Positions 36,652 through 47,483 of a DNA stretch of 64,000 nt are shown one piece after another. The first letter of the stretch is position 1. The number at the start of each line of letters is the position of its first letter. Made by a program: the position numbers and the translations under genes. Source of the DNA: Prolixibacteraceae bacterium (GTDB lineage Bacteria > Bacteroidota > Bacteroidia > Bacteroidales > Prolixibacteraceae); contig CP082230.1 in assembly GCA_019856515.1 (NCBI GenBank), positions 1,798,001 through 1,862,000 on the forward strand. The letters are read 5' to 3'. The notes under the pieces are model-generated. The model did no database searches. It worked only from the letters and a program-made list of their open reading frames with translations, and had not been told where the DNA came from.

Positions 36652-39600
36652 TTATAATACCATAACCTTAGTGTATGTCACCTTATCATTTGTTTTAATT
36701 CTTACCACGTGAATTCCTTTTGATAAACCTGACATATCGATCTCTTCACCTGAATAATTAGGAATAGATTTTTCTAATTGTCCTAACATATCAAATATCT
36801 CAATCGATGTTTCTGTTGCAATACCAACACCATGCACTTGAATAAAATCTGTTGTTGGGTTTGGATAAACACTAATCAATGCCATTTCAGAAGACATATT
36901 CGAAGTTGTTAAATCCTCAGTTCCATAAACTTCAAACTCAAACAGACGTATTGTACCTCTTCCATCATCACCACCAGTTGTGTACTTCACATAACGAGCT
37001 TTCACTCCATTGGTCATAATATCTTTGGTCGTTGATTCATCTGTATCATTCTCAGCTACTGTAGTCCAAGTATTATTATCCTCACTCACTTCTATCGTAT
37101 ATCCACGAGAATTCCAACCAGCATCCTCAACATTTCCACAATCAAACATCTTAAATTCATATACACTGTATACTTTCTCAAGATCTACAATAACATAGTG
37201 AGGTCCATCACCCGTTTCACACCATTTATTTGAGGCACTTTGAGGATTAGTCTCTCCATCAAATAGATATGAAGGCAACTCACTAGCTGTTGAACCAGAG
37301 AAGTCAATTGCTTTCTTATTTAATGCCACGTTAGCAGCATCTTTAGGTGTTACGAGTAAATCAACATCATGAATAAAAGTTTTTCCATTAACATTTAGCT
37401 CCAGCTCTAATTGAGTTGAACCAATTGCATGTTTGGTTTGCAAAGTAACATTAATAAGATGTTGAGTCATATCAAGAGAGACATTCGTCACTTTAGCAAA
37501 TTTCGTATTAAGCACCTTCGCATTTAGTTGATTAGACTTAAAGTCAACTTTATTCGTAAATGGAATCTGAATTACTGTTGTCTCATCAAAATGAAGTGCT
37601 TGTTTCTTCACGTTAGTAAATGAGATATCTTTCGACTCACCTAAGGCTACCATCTCATTGATTGTTACATTTCCATAACCATTTACAGATGACCAGATAC
37701 GTACATATCGATACGATACAGCTTTATTTAAAATCAACATCGAACCACCATTATAGTGATCTTTTGATGTAATCAATTCATAATTCTTGCCATCATGCGA
37801 ACCAGTCACTTTAATTTTAAGGTCTTCACCATCTTGAGAACCATTATATTTGAAACAAGCAAGTGAATGTGATTCCCCTAAATCTGCCTCAAGAACAACA
37901 CCGTAATAACTTGTTGTGATCCCTGTTTTTGGATCTTGATCAACCAACTTTTCAGCTCCCTCAATCGCACCAGTAAGTGATGACCAGTCCCAACTCGTAT
38001 TATAAGCCTTTAGAGTCTTTCCAACCAATACATTTGACCAATTTTGAGAAGCAACAGTCACATCAAAAGAGACATCTTTTGACAATCCATTATTTACAAA
38101 TACAACATTTACTTTCTCTGTTCCAAAGAATCCAGCTTTAGACTTAACATCAAAATGATATGTCGATTTTACTTCATCAACAACACCATTTGAAATCAAT
38201 ATGTTTCCATTCTCAGAAGTCGCCTTAAAACCAAAGTCCGAGGCTTTTGCTATAGTTCCTAAATCATAAGTAACTTTTACGGTTTTTGTTTCAGTGTCAT
38301 TCAGTTTCATATTCTTGACACTTGACAACTTCATACCCATAGAAACCCCTAATACTTGGAACTCCCAAATACGAATTGTAATTCCTTCATTTTTGTCGTA
38401 TGGAGTAAATCTCACATAGCGACCAACCGTTCCTGGAATAGCAGCTTCCTTAGTATTCTCAGATTTACGCCCCTGTTGGTTTACAACCTCAGTCCAACTC
38501 TGCTTATCGTTACTTACTTCGACCTTCCAACAGTCGAAGTTGCCTCTAGCATCTTCCTTATGACCAGTATCAAACGTTTTGAAACCATAAATATCAAAAG
38601 GCTCTTCTAAATCTACGATAACCCAATGCGATCTAGAGCCACCAGCACACCATTTATCTCCTACGGATCCAGGAACATTCACTCCATCAATTAAGAAACG
38701 AGGATGCTCACTACCCATGTTACTACTAAAGCTATCAATCGTTTTGCCTACACTAACCACTTCTAATTGACTTGAATCTACAACTTTCACTGCATTTTCA
38801 ACAGTTTTTGTTGATTTTCCAATCTTATTCGTAGCTTCAACAGTAATATTATAACTACCAGCAGATGGAAAACGACATGCAACCTGATTCTCTTCGTACT
38901 CACCATTAACTTTCTCTGCACCTTTTGGAAGAGTCCACTTATAAGACTCAGGGTATTGTGTAGCACGAGCGGTAAATACAACAGTCTCGCCTGCTTCAAT
39001 ATATGACTTATCTGAAGTAAGGTTAATTACAGGAGCAGTAGGTTTCACCCATTCAGCTACTTTTACTACACGTCCATGTTCGTCACCCAAAAGGTCTACA
39101 CTTTTGATAATAATATTCACTGACAATTCATCTGATGATGTTCTTTGAATATTTTCAATATAGAAAGCTTCATCCATTGTCTGTCCAACAAGAGTCTCAG
39201 CACCTTTCTGTTCAACATAGATATTATAATGGCTTATTACACCATCTGCAGCATCCCAGATAACACGAGCATCACCTTGATCATCACCTAAAACTTTTTT
39301 AATATCTCCTAGGTCATCAATAACTTTGACATTTGAAACGACACCACATGCTGGAACAGCATCTCCCAAATATATTTCACCTAATTTAAGATCAAGATCT
39401 TGTACGTTTGATGATGATTCGAATTTCAAAGAGATCATTGAGATTGTTTTTCCTGCATAAGCAGCAAGAGGAATATCAACTGTTGTCCATGTACCATTAG
39501 CAAAGTTCTCAAGTGGAATATATGTAAATGCATTTTTGTCTTCACTAAAAGCAAGACCTAGAGAACATTTGTATCCTGTTTTTGCTCCCTTTAAAACGAG

Positions 39601-41001
39601 CTTAGCATGCTCTGATCCTTTTACTTCAAGTTTAGTTTTATATAGGCGAACATTGTTTGAAACATTACCGTTAATACTACCAGCAAACATTAAGCTCGCA
39701 CCACTATTGTAAGCATCATCCCAAGTAAATTCTGGAGCAACTGTTTTAGTAGCACCTTCAACCCACCATCTCCATGTAGGAAGAATAGATTGTATCCCTC
39801 TATGATACCAATCTCCAGTACCTTTTACATCACCTTTAACGTAACGTTTTTTTCCCATTCCTGTATTAAAATTCGTCACAAATGGAAATTCACTGATTAC
39901 ACTACGTGCAGCAACCCCAACCGACATTCCAGGCCAGTTAGCATCGTCATATGCTTTTGATGAAGTAACATCATGCTCTTTATTTACCCAGAAACGACCT
40001 GCGGTCTTATAAAATTCATTCATCTGTTCATAAGGATTCAGATGTCCTTTCTTCGTTTGATCTTTCCATGTCTTCTCTTCTGGACAGAATAGATCAATAG
40101 ACCCATTATTTTTATCTTTTCCGAATAATGCTACAAATTCACCCTTATGTGAGAATCCGCCACCACCAATTTCAAGACCATAGTAGTTTACTTCAAAAGG
40201 ATTTTTCCCCCATGAGCGAACTCGGTCATCATTTGATTTCACATTATATGAACTCGCTGACCCATAGTTCAAAAACTTTGACTTAAATCTCTTATCTGAA
40301 TTAAATAGAGTTCCACCAGTACTCGTTCCTTGGTCATACCACTGTAATCCCATATGAGCACTAGCCTTATATTTATTAAAATCCTCAGCAAAACCAGCCC
40401 ACTCATCGTGAGAACTTCCACCAGTTTCTTCATTAATAAACCACCCATCAAAACCAAAATAGTTTGCAATCTCTGCCAATTTCTTTGCATAGATAAACTC
40501 ACCATTCTCTTTTCTCAACATCTCACGAACCCATCTTCGTTCGCCACCATATGCTCCAGGAGGGAAGAACACATTTCCATAGACCTGCACTCCATTCTTA
40601 TGTGCAACATCAACTACGGGTGCTGAAGGTGGAATTACAATACCCTCACTAGCTGAACCACCCCACCAAACTAGGATATCTAGATACTGCCAGAAATTAA
40701 ATGTATATCCAATAAAATTATTTGCACCTTGGGCAGGAGTCTTACTACAAGAAGGATTCATTGTAAGACATGCGGTCACCTGTGACTCATAATAATTATA
40801 TGGCCCAGCCTTTGTTGTTTCATCTTTAAAGCGAGGTTTTAGAGCAACCATACTTCTATTAAACTTGGCAAGAGGGTCTGATTCTGGAGTCCAGCTAGTA
40901 ATATCTTCAGGATGCCAACATCCTCCCATTGGCTGTTGTGCAACTACATTAAAAAATGTAGAACAGATCAACAGCAGCGTTAAGAATAAATTTCTTTTCA
41001 T
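36652..41001 (-). CDS. GH85 endo-beta-N-acetylglucosaminidase, T9SS-secreted
   Basis: A 1449-residue secreted enzyme that cleaves the GlcNAc-beta-1,4-GlcNAc core of N-glycans. After a signal peptide (to about residue 21) comes the GH85 catalytic domain with YFGFDGWFINEETG; N190 and E192 correspond to the Asn/Glu pair of family enzymes (for example N171/E173 in Endo-A). A linker domain follows, then a PKD-like domain (about 655-745), a discoidin (F5/8 type C) domain at about 750-885, a related one at about 990-1120, a third at about 1222-1360, and a T9SS type A sorting tail (VYPNPTTDFIQVHGVG..., about 1380-1449). It lies downstream of the SusCD genes, behind a terminator, and is probably the key enzyme of this locus. 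Confidence 0.93.
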   Translation of the reverse strand: MKRNLFLTLLLICSTFFNVVAQQPMGGCWHPEDITSWTPESDPLAKFNRSMVALKPRFKDETTKAGPYNYYESQVTACLTMNPSCSKTPAQGANNFIGYTFNFWQYLDILVWWGGSASEGIVIPPSAPVVDVAHKNGVQVYGNVFFPPGAYGGERRWVREMLRKENGEFIYAKKLAEIANYFGFDGWFINEETGGSSHDEWAGFAEDFNKYKASAHMGLQWYDQGTSTGGTLFNSDKRFKSKFLNYGSASSYNVKSNDDRVRSWGKNPFEVNYYGLEIGGGGFSHKGEFVALFGKDKNNGSIDLFCPEEKTWKDQTKKGHLNPYEQMNEFYKTAGRFWVNKEHDVTSSKAYDDANWPGMSVGVAARSVISEFPFVTNFNTGMGKKRYVKGDVKGTGDWYHRGIQSILPTWRWWVEGATKTVAPEFTWDDAYNSGASLMFAGSINGNVSNNVRLYKTKLEVKGSEHAKLVLKGAKTGYKCSLGLAFSEDKNAFTYIPLENFANGTWTTVDIPLAAYAGKTISMISLKFESSSNVQDLDLKLGEIYLGDAVPACGVVSNVKVIDDLGDIKKVLGDDQGDARVIWDAADGVISHYNIYVEQKGAETLVGQTMDEAFYIENIQRTSSDELSVNIIIKSVDLLGDEHGRVVKVAEWVKPTAPVINLTSDKSYIEAGETVVFTARATQYPESYKWTLPKGAEKVNGEYEENQVACRFPSAGSYNITVEATNKIGKSTKTVENAVKVVDSSQLEVVSVGKTIDSFSSNMGSEHPRFLIDGVNVPGSVGDKWCAGGSRSHWVIVDLEEPFDIYGFKTFDTGHKEDARGNFDCWKVEVSNDKQSWTEVVNQQGRKSENTKEAAIPGTVGRYVRFTPYDKNEGITIRIWEFQVLGVSMGMKLSSVKNMKLNDTETKTVKVTYDLGTIAKASDFGFKATSENGNILISNGVVDEVKSTYHFDVKSKAGFFGTEKVNVVFVNNGLSKDVSFDVTVASQNWSNVLVGKTLKAYNTSWDWSSLTGAIEGAEKLVDQDPKTGITTSYYGVVLEADLGESHSLACFKYNGSQDGEDLKIKVTGSHDGKNYELITSKDHYNGGSMLILNKAVSYRYVRIWSSVNGYGNVTINEMVALGESKDISFTNVKKQALHFDETTVIQIPFTNKVDFKSNQLNAKVLNTKFAKVTNVSLDMTQHLINVTLQTKHAIGSTQLELELNVNGKTFIHDVDLLVTPKDAANVALNKKAIDFSGSTASELPSYLFDGETNPQSASNKWCETGDGPHYVIVDLEKVYSVYEFKMFDCGNVEDAGWNSRGYTIEVSEDNNTWTTVAENDTDESTTKDIMTNGVKARYVKYTTGGDDGRGTIRLFEFEVYGTEDLTTSNMSSEMALISVYPNPTTDFIQVHGVGIATETSIEIFDMLGQLEKSIPNYSGEEIDMSGLSKGIHVVRIKTNDKVTYTKVMVL

Positions 41002-41149
41002 AAATCACTTAGTTTTATCTTTAGTTAGAAGATGTAAAGGAAGCATCTTCGAAATTTGGTTATTTAATGAAAGGCCAATCATTTAATTACATTAATAAGA
41101 GTCATATATAAATAAGAAGTACTCATTCTCATAGATCTTTTTATAAAAA

Positions 41150-41177
41150 AAGGCACAACCAAAAATGATTGTGCCTT
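41150..41177 (-). terminator. SusCD operon terminator
   Basis: Perfect 9-bp stem AAGGCACAA / TTGTGCCTT, followed on the minus strand by a run of T, 39 bp after the SusD stop codon. Confidence 0.8.
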
Positions 41178-41215
41178 CAACTAAACTCAATACGCATATG
41201 TGCGCTTACGTAACC

Positions 41216-42880
41216 CTATCTAAAATTATTTTGTGGCTTAGGTTTTCCACTATCGTCATTCGAATTATCTACGTCCCACCATATTCGAACATCCATTCGA
41301 TCATCAGCTCCGTAAATATCTGACGGTATATTTTTTTCATTATAATCGTGCTGTTTTACCGTATAGCGAATACGTTTGATAAACAAACCTTGTTTAACTG
41401 TAGCAGACATATTATTATCATTATTTAGTAAACGTGGATATCCAGTTCTTCTAAATTCAGCCCATCCTTCATTTCCATTAGGGAAAATAGCCAACCATTT
41501 CTGCTTGTGTATTGCTTCTAACACTTTTTCTTTATCACTTCCTTCAAATATTCCATCTTGAATATCCTTCAATCCTGATACATACTTATTTGCGTTATCC
41601 TCAGAAATTTGGAAGTACTCCATTGATGCTTTTACTCCATCTATGTAATATGACTTTGGAGTCATGGAAGCTCCTGTCCATCCTCTTAAGCTAGCCTCAG
41701 ACATTAAGAAACAGGTCTCTGAATAACCTAACCATACAATTTCTCTATGAATTGAGAACCACCCTTTAGGGTCTTGTAGTGCATTTGTTTTTAAAATTGA
41801 CACATTTGTAGTGCTATGAATAAGATTTTCGGTTTGCCCTACTTTATGCCCTATATATTGTCCAAATGTTGTTCCTGGAAGGGCAGGTAGTTCGAATCCA
41901 TCACGTATTGCTTTCTCTGGACCTGTTTTATACCATAATGCACCACATCGAGGATCTAAATTTTCACTCCATGACTTATAAGCAATTTCAAGATCTTTAG
42001 TCATCACAGCATCTAACCATGCATTACTACATAGATAATAGATATTTTCTTGAGTGATCATATGGGTCGCTAGATTATCACTGTTCGAAGAAAACACACC
42101 ATCTGCGATAGCACTCTCTCCCTCTTCTTTAGCTAAAATAGGATCCACACCACTTACTCTTAAAGCCAAACGCAGTCTCAATGTATTCGCAAATTTACGC
42201 CATTTTGTATAATCACCTTGGTAGTAATTATCAGATCCAGGTGCAATATGAAACTGATCTACATCAGAAGCTTTAGCAAGAACCGCAGAAGCATTCTTCA
42301 ACTGTTTAAATAGATCTATATAGATATCTCTATCCGAATCATACTCTAACTTTGTAGCTTCTGAAATATTCTCTTCAAAAACATACTTATATGGGATATA
42401 ACCATATGTATCCACCATCATACTCGTCAAGAAAGAGAAATTAATATCTGCTACAGCTTTAGCTTTCGCATTCCATACAGGAGCAGCATTCATTTTTTTC
42501 ACTAATGATCGATACTCTTTTACTCTTTCATAATAGAAGTGCTCCCAACGCTTACCAATCCAACCATCGTTGTACACATAATTGGGTGACAATCCAGAGA
42601 AATCTGCTTTGTTATGTGAAAAATAGTGTGCATAGATATCATGAAAAAGATTCGTAGCTCGCTGGTAATCAGCATAAGGACCTTCGAAAATAAATGGAGA
42701 TATCAACTTATTAATATCCTCATCATAATGTTCGCCATCAAATACCACTGCATTATCAGTTGAATACTCTGGTTTAATCGAAGTATTGATGTCTTCAAAT
42801 CCATCAGTACATCCTGAAACCATTCCTCCTAGAAGAAGTGCAACAGGAACTATTCGTTTTATATTACTTAGTTTGAACAT
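41216..42880 (-). CDS. SusD/RagB-family outer-membrane lipoprotein
   Basis: A 554-residue surface lipoprotein (GGMVSGCTDGFEDIN; lipidated Cys24) that binds oligosaccharide and sits as a lid on the SusC channel. Features of the SusD-like family are DINTSIKPEY after the lipobox, WEHFYYERVKEYRSLV, KWRKFANTLRLRLALRVSG, WLGYSETCFLMSEASLRGW and KQKWLAIFPNGNEGWAEFRRTGYPRL. The form resembles the SusD-like group with the helical TPR-type core. It starts 21 bp after the SusC gene, so the two are one transcript. Judged from the GH85 enzyme downstream, the ligand is probably an N-glycan (inference). Confidence 0.93.
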   Translation of the reverse strand: MFKLSNIKRIVPVALLLGGMVSGCTDGFEDINTSIKPEYSTDNAVVFDGEHYDEDINKLISPFIFEGPYADYQRATNLFHDIYAHYFSHNKADFSGLSPNYVYNDGWIGKRWEHFYYERVKEYRSLVKKMNAAPVWNAKAKAVADINFSFLTSMMVDTYGYIPYKYVFEENISEATKLEYDSDRDIYIDLFKQLKNASAVLAKASDVDQFHIAPGSDNYYQGDYTKWRKFANTLRLRLALRVSGVDPILAKEEGESAIADGVFSSNSDNLATHMITQENIYYLCSNAWLDAVMTKDLEIAYKSWSENLDPRCGALWYKTGPEKAIRDGFELPALPGTTFGQYIGHKVGQTENLIHSTTNVSILKTNALQDPKGWFSIHREIVWLGYSETCFLMSEASLRGWTGASMTPKSYYIDGVKASMEYFQISEDNANKYVSGLKDIQDGIFEGSDKEKVLEAIHKQKWLAIFPNGNEGWAEFRRTGYPRLLNNDNNMSATVKQGLFIKRIRYTVKQHDYNEKNIPSDIYGADDRMDVRIWWDVDNSNDDSGKPKPQNNFR

Positions 42881-42901
42881 TTTATTTGATCATTGGAAAA
42901 A

Positions 42902-45900
42902 TTAGAAACCTAGTTTAACAGAAAAACCTAAAGTACGTGTATTAGGAATCGATGAATAGTCAATAGCTTGTGAGAAAATACTACTATTAAAACCTCCAAC
43001 AGGTGAACCCGGAGTATTCTTACTTAAGAAACCTAGGTTGCGACCAATAAACGAAAATTTCACCGAGCTAAAAGGAGTCTTTTTTAGAACATGGGCTCCT
43101 AGAGAATAAGTTACTGACAACTCTTTTAATCGAACAAAAGATGCATCGTAAACAAACTCTTCAGCAATTCCTTGCTCACCTCCTACCGTACGATAATATT
43201 GTTCTTTACTAATTTCAGTTGTGTTAGCCGTTCCATCTCTTTTGACTCCTGGATAAACAAATGCACTACGATCTTCTGTAATTTTAGCAACTCCAGCATT
43301 GGCAGCTATTGCCTCACTGATAGAAACAATATCACCACCTTTTTGCATATCAATTAATCCCGAGAAGCTAAGGTTTTTATATCTCAACCCTAATCTAACG
43401 GAACCAATCCAATCAGGCTGAATATTACCAATAACGGTACTCTTAGAGTCTTTAATTGGCACACCATTCTCTCCAACAACTACCTGTCCTTTTTCATTAC
43501 GCAAGAAAGTATTGATCGATTCAATATCTCCCAATTCATGTCCCTCAACAGCTGCAACTTTCACCATATACTCATCTGTACTTCCAAGATACACTTTGGG
43601 AGTCCCTTCACATAAGCTTTCAACATTCGTTGTATTATGAGAATAATTCACATCAATATCCATACTAAAATCCTTGGTACGAATTGGGGTTGTATATAAC
43701 ATCAATTCCAAACCTTTATTGGTAATACTACCAGCATTGATTGTCTTATACTTATAATCCACACCATCATCCACAACCATTACTTGATTCTCAGTTTTAG
43801 TCGTATAGTAGGTGGCATCAAGCCCTAGTCTGTTACGGAAAAGTTTCACTTCACCTCCAACTTCATAAGAGGTACTTATTTCAGGCTTCAGATCATCGTT
43901 AGGTCTAGTATCAGGAACTTGAAATTCCATCTTACCATTCTTTTCAACAATGTCTACTAGACTATGTATTTCATAAGGATCACAATCTTTACCTGCTGAA
44001 GCTGCAGACCCTCTAAACTTAACAAAGTCAATAAACGAAGGTATAGTCACATCCTGCTTCTCCAAGAACTCACTCAACACAAAACTTAGATTCACAGAAG
44101 GATAGAAATAAGAATTATTTTGCTCTGGAAGTGCAGAAGACCAATCATTACGTGCTGTAACATCAATCGTTGCATATCCATTATAGGTAAAATGTGCAGA
44201 ACCATACAGAGACTGCACCTCTTTTTCGGTCAATGTATTATAGGCTATTGAACGTAATAGATCATTTGCCCCTTGCAACAACCAATAACCTTTAAACAAA
44301 TTACTAGTTCTTGCATTTAGACCTTCACTCTTATAATACATTCGGTTTCCTCCAAAAGTAAAACCATATTGTGATTTGTTACTCTCAAAATCACCTGTCA
44401 ACAAAAATTGACTATTAAATTCACGATAGGTTGATTCCCTTCTTACAAATGAATCATTTACAATATCTTTCACATCAGTTTTCCCAATACCATCACCACG
44501 ATCTTTTTCGTCAGTACCCGTTTTGTGAATATCAAAAGCTTGTTTCAATGTCAACTTAATTTCTGGTGTGAAATCCATTGTTAGTCCAAAGAATCCAAAA
44601 GCACGAAGTCTTTCATCTTCATTCATTAAAGCATCACGAGTGTAGTATGGGTTTCTAATTTGAGTATCTGGACCATACCAATTTCGATGAACTTCATCTT
44701 TCGATGAAAACTGCTTTAAATCCTCCATACTTACACTTGTAGGTATATTCAACAGTTGGTACATTTCACTTCTATTACCGAAAATAGGACGATTGGTATT
44801 TTTTGAATCAACTAACGAAACTTTTGAATTCACTGCAAACCAAGGAGCCAATTTCATGCCGCTATTAATATCTAAAGACATCTTCTCCTGCTTATTTCCC
44901 GAGAAAACACCTTCATTCTTAACATACCCTAAACTAGCCCTATAATGTCCTTCTTCAGTTTGTTTTCCCATAGAAACATTATGATTCTGAGAGAAGCCAG
45001 TTGTAAAATAATCTTGTACAGGATTGCTTAATGCAGAATAAGCTCTTTTTTCGCCGTTCCATGCTTCAACCTCTTTACCATCTAACGCAGCACCCCAGCT
45101 ATAACGAGATTTATTATCATATACCCCATTGGTACCTTGACCGTATTGGTTTTGGATATCCATTTGATCAGTCATCTCTGACCATGTAAAACTACCGTTA
45201 TAGGTAATACCTAAACCAGCTTTCTTTACACCTTTTTTGGTCGTAACTAAGATCACACCATTACCTGCACGCGATCCATAAAGTGCGGCAGCATTTGGCC
45301 CTTTCAGCACAGATATAGACGCTATATCTTCTGGATTAATATCAACAGAAGCACCACCTCTATCATAACCACCATAAAGCGATGCTCCCGAATCAGAGTT
45401 GTTATTAAAAGGAACTCCATCCACAATCCATAAAGGCTCATTATTACGCCCCAAAGAACTATTTCCACGAATTGTAATTTTAGAAGAACCACCCATTCCA
45501 GTACTCGACTGTGTAATCTGTACTCCTGCAACTTTACCTTGTAATGCACCTGTTACATTTGAGTTAGAGGTTTCATTCAATTTTTCTCCCGAAACTTCTT
45601 GAACTGAATAACCTAACACCTTCTTCTCACGCTTAATACCCAAAGCAGTAATCACTACTTCATCAATATTGTGATTCTCTTCTTGTAGAACAATTTTTGC
45701 GGGTAGACTATTAACTAAAGAGAATTCTTGTGTAGCATACCCCATAAATGATATACTCAACACAACATTTGGATCACACACTAGAGTAAACTCTCCATCT
45801 ATACTTGTGATAATCCCTTGCGAAGTTCCTTTCACGATAACATTCACTCCAGGAAGAGGAAGTCCACCTTCATCCACAATAGTAGAAGAAACTTTCACTT

Positions 45901-46285
45901 TTGTCTCCTTCTGCTGTTTTGTTACTTTTTTTAAAGCCACCTGCTTACCAGAGATCTTGTACTCAATGTCAGTTCCTTCAAAAACCTTATCAAGCACTTT
46001 CATAATATTATCCTCTTTCACATCGACTGAAAGACTCATACTAGGGTCCACAAAATCCTTATTATATACAAAAGTATAAGGAGTCATCTGCTCTATCTTA
46101 GATATGACATGCGACAAGGAAGTTTGCTTCGCCTGTATCACAATATCAGAATCTAAATCGAATGTTGATGCCATTGCAGGCATACTCCACATGGTTACAG
46201 CCATTACAGAAACAGCCATCAAGTGTTTACGAAGTCCTTTCCTGAGGGCATAACTCACCCTGCCAGAAAAATATAACCTACTCAT
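42902..46285 (-). CDS. SusC/RagA TonB-linked outer-membrane transporter
   Basis: A 1127-residue TonB-dependent transporter for oligosaccharides. Domains in order: signal peptide (to about residue 39), an STN secretin/TonB short domain (IVIQAKQTSLSHVISKIEQM, about 47-115), a carboxypeptidase-like beta-sandwich (VDEGGLPLPGVNVIVKGTSQ, 138-157), the plug domain (GYSVQEVSGEKLNE, WIVDGVPFNN) and a 22-strand barrel ending FSVKLGF. The STN domain means it signals to a FecR anti-sigma factor, and such a gene lies just upstream. So binding of substrate is probably relayed to the ECF sigma factor. It is followed by SusD at 21 bp spacing. Confidence 0.96.
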   Translation of the reverse strand: MSRLYFSGRVSYALRKGLRKHLMAVSVMAVTMWSMPAMASTFDLDSDIVIQAKQTSLSHVISKIEQMTPYTFVYNKDFVDPSMSLSVDVKEDNIMKVLDKVFEGTDIEYKISGKQVALKKVTKQQKETKVKVSSTIVDEGGLPLPGVNVIVKGTSQGIITSIDGEFTLVCDPNVVLSISFMGYATQEFSLVNSLPAKIVLQEENHNIDEVVITALGIKREKKVLGYSVQEVSGEKLNETSNSNVTGALQGKVAGVQITQSSTGMGGSSKITIRGNSSLGRNNEPLWIVDGVPFNNNSDSGASLYGGYDRGGASVDINPEDIASISVLKGPNAAALYGSRAGNGVILVTTKKGVKKAGLGITYNGSFTWSEMTDQMDIQNQYGQGTNGVYDNKSRYSWGAALDGKEVEAWNGEKRAYSALSNPVQDYFTTGFSQNHNVSMGKQTEEGHYRASLGYVKNEGVFSGNKQEKMSLDINSGMKLAPWFAVNSKVSLVDSKNTNRPIFGNRSEMYQLLNIPTSVSMEDLKQFSSKDEVHRNWYGPDTQIRNPYYTRDALMNEDERLRAFGFFGLTMDFTPEIKLTLKQAFDIHKTGTDEKDRGDGIGKTDVKDIVNDSFVRRESTYREFNSQFLLTGDFESNKSQYGFTFGGNRMYYKSEGLNARTSNLFKGYWLLQGANDLLRSIAYNTLTEKEVQSLYGSAHFTYNGYATIDVTARNDWSSALPEQNNSYFYPSVNLSFVLSEFLEKQDVTIPSFIDFVKFRGSAASAGKDCDPYEIHSLVDIVEKNGKMEFQVPDTRPNDDLKPEISTSYEVGGEVKLFRNRLGLDATYYTTKTENQVMVVDDGVDYKYKTINAGSITNKGLELMLYTTPIRTKDFSMDIDVNYSHNTTNVESLCEGTPKVYLGSTDEYMVKVAAVEGHELGDIESINTFLRNEKGQVVVGENGVPIKDSKSTVIGNIQPDWIGSVRLGLRYKNLSFSGLIDMQKGGDIVSISEAIAANAGVAKITEDRSAFVYPGVKRDGTANTTEISKEQYYRTVGGEQGIAEEFVYDASFVRLKELSVTYSLGAHVLKKTPFSSVKFSFIGRNLGFLSKNTPGSPVGGFNSSIFSQAIDYSSIPNTRTLGFSVKLGF

Positions 46286-46361
46286 ATTCTGGTATTTAAT
46301 TAATTATTGATTGATTTAGTATTACCTTACAGGACAATATATCTTATCCTATTTATGAAAT

Positions 46362-47390
46362 CTATTTTTTACGTACAATGATCTTTCGATCCTCTACACT
46401 ATCATGTTCAAATTTAATAGGTGCTGTAAACTCAAGCAGCTCAAGTATCTCTTTTAATGACTCAGTCGTCACACTTAGGTCATAGGTATAATTCCCAATT
46501 TCAGGATTAAGATATTGAAATTCCACTCCAAATTTTCGACCTAATCGATCCGTAATATCAATAAGTGATCTCCCTTTAAAGGATATCTCTCCATCCTTCC
46601 AATCATCATATTGTTGAAGATGTTCAACCTTATTTATATCCACCTTTTGATCATCTTTAATCTCTGCAACCATACCTGGCTTTAAGAAATACTCCTTCAT
46701 CTCCTCACCTGAAATAGAAACACTTCCTTCCTTCAAGGCCACAACCGATTTATCTTCTTCTGGATATGCATCAACATTAAATTTTGTTCCATACACCTTT
46801 ACATCACATCTTGGGGCATGAACAACAAAGGGAGTTACATTCTTAGTCACATGAAAAAATGCCTCTCCTTCTAAGTGCACCTCTCTACATTTTTCAGAAA
46901 ACACAGAAGGATAACGTAATTTTGAACTTGAATTAATCCACACTTCCGTTCCATCAGGAAGGACCACTTTTGATGGAGCACCAGTAGATGTTTGAACCTC
47001 TATAGGCAAAGAAGATAGAGTAAGATATTCATTGACTTCACTTCGTTGCTTAAAATACATCGATACAAATCCCAATGAAATTAAAACCAGAATAGACGCT
47101 GCATATCTCCATAACTTAAGATGTCGAAGCAATCTTTGGTGAGAGACATTATCGATAGACTGCTTCAACTTCTCCCATTTTTGTTGAAGACTAAAAGCAT
47201 TACTTTTAGTCTGTACAAATCTTAAGCTCACAGCAACACATTTTGCTTCTTCAACCTCATTAGCATACTCTGGGTGCTTATGAATCCACTCATCCCATCT
47301 TTGACGATGTTCTAAATCACCTTGTGCATAACACACAAATGAGTGATCCATTAAAAGTTTATTATATATTTTACTATTTATTTCTGACAT
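46362..47390 (-). CDS. FecR-family anti-sigma factor
   Basis: An inner-membrane regulator with one transmembrane helix (AASILVLISLGFVSMYF, about residue 110 of the longer frame). The periplasmic FecR domain follows (TSTGAPSKVVLPDGTEVWINSSSKLRYP, HLEGEAFFHV, VYGTKFNVDAYPEE). The C-terminus is the DUF4974 domain (KFGVEFQYLNPEIGNYTYDLSV), the part that contacts the STN domain of the transporter. I chose ATG 47390 (MSEINSKIYNKLL) over 47429, because residues before it are unlike the family. It lies between the ECF sigma gene and SusC, the standard trans-envelope signalling order, and should sequester sigma until SusC is loaded. Confidence 0.93.
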   Translation of the reverse strand: MSEINSKIYNKLLMDHSFVCYAQGDLEHRQRWDEWIHKHPEYANEVEEAKCVAVSLRFVQTKSNAFSLQQKWEKLKQSIDNVSHQRLLRHLKLWRYAASILVLISLGFVSMYFKQRSEVNEYLTLSSLPIEVQTSTGAPSKVVLPDGTEVWINSSSKLRYPSVFSEKCREVHLEGEAFFHVTKNVTPFVVHAPRCDVKVYGTKFNVDAYPEEDKSVVALKEGSVSISGEEMKEYFLKPGMVAEIKDDQKVDINKVEHLQQYDDWKDGEISFKGRSLIDITDRLGRKFGVEFQYLNPEIGNYTYDLSVTTESLKEILELLEFTAPIKFEHDSVEDRKIIVRKK

Positions 47391-47483
47391 ATATCTAGAT
47401 ATTGTACCTACCTCTAACGATCGTTTCATTTACAAGAGGGCAGAAAAAACATTAGGTACTCAATTATTTGAAAAAAAATGCAT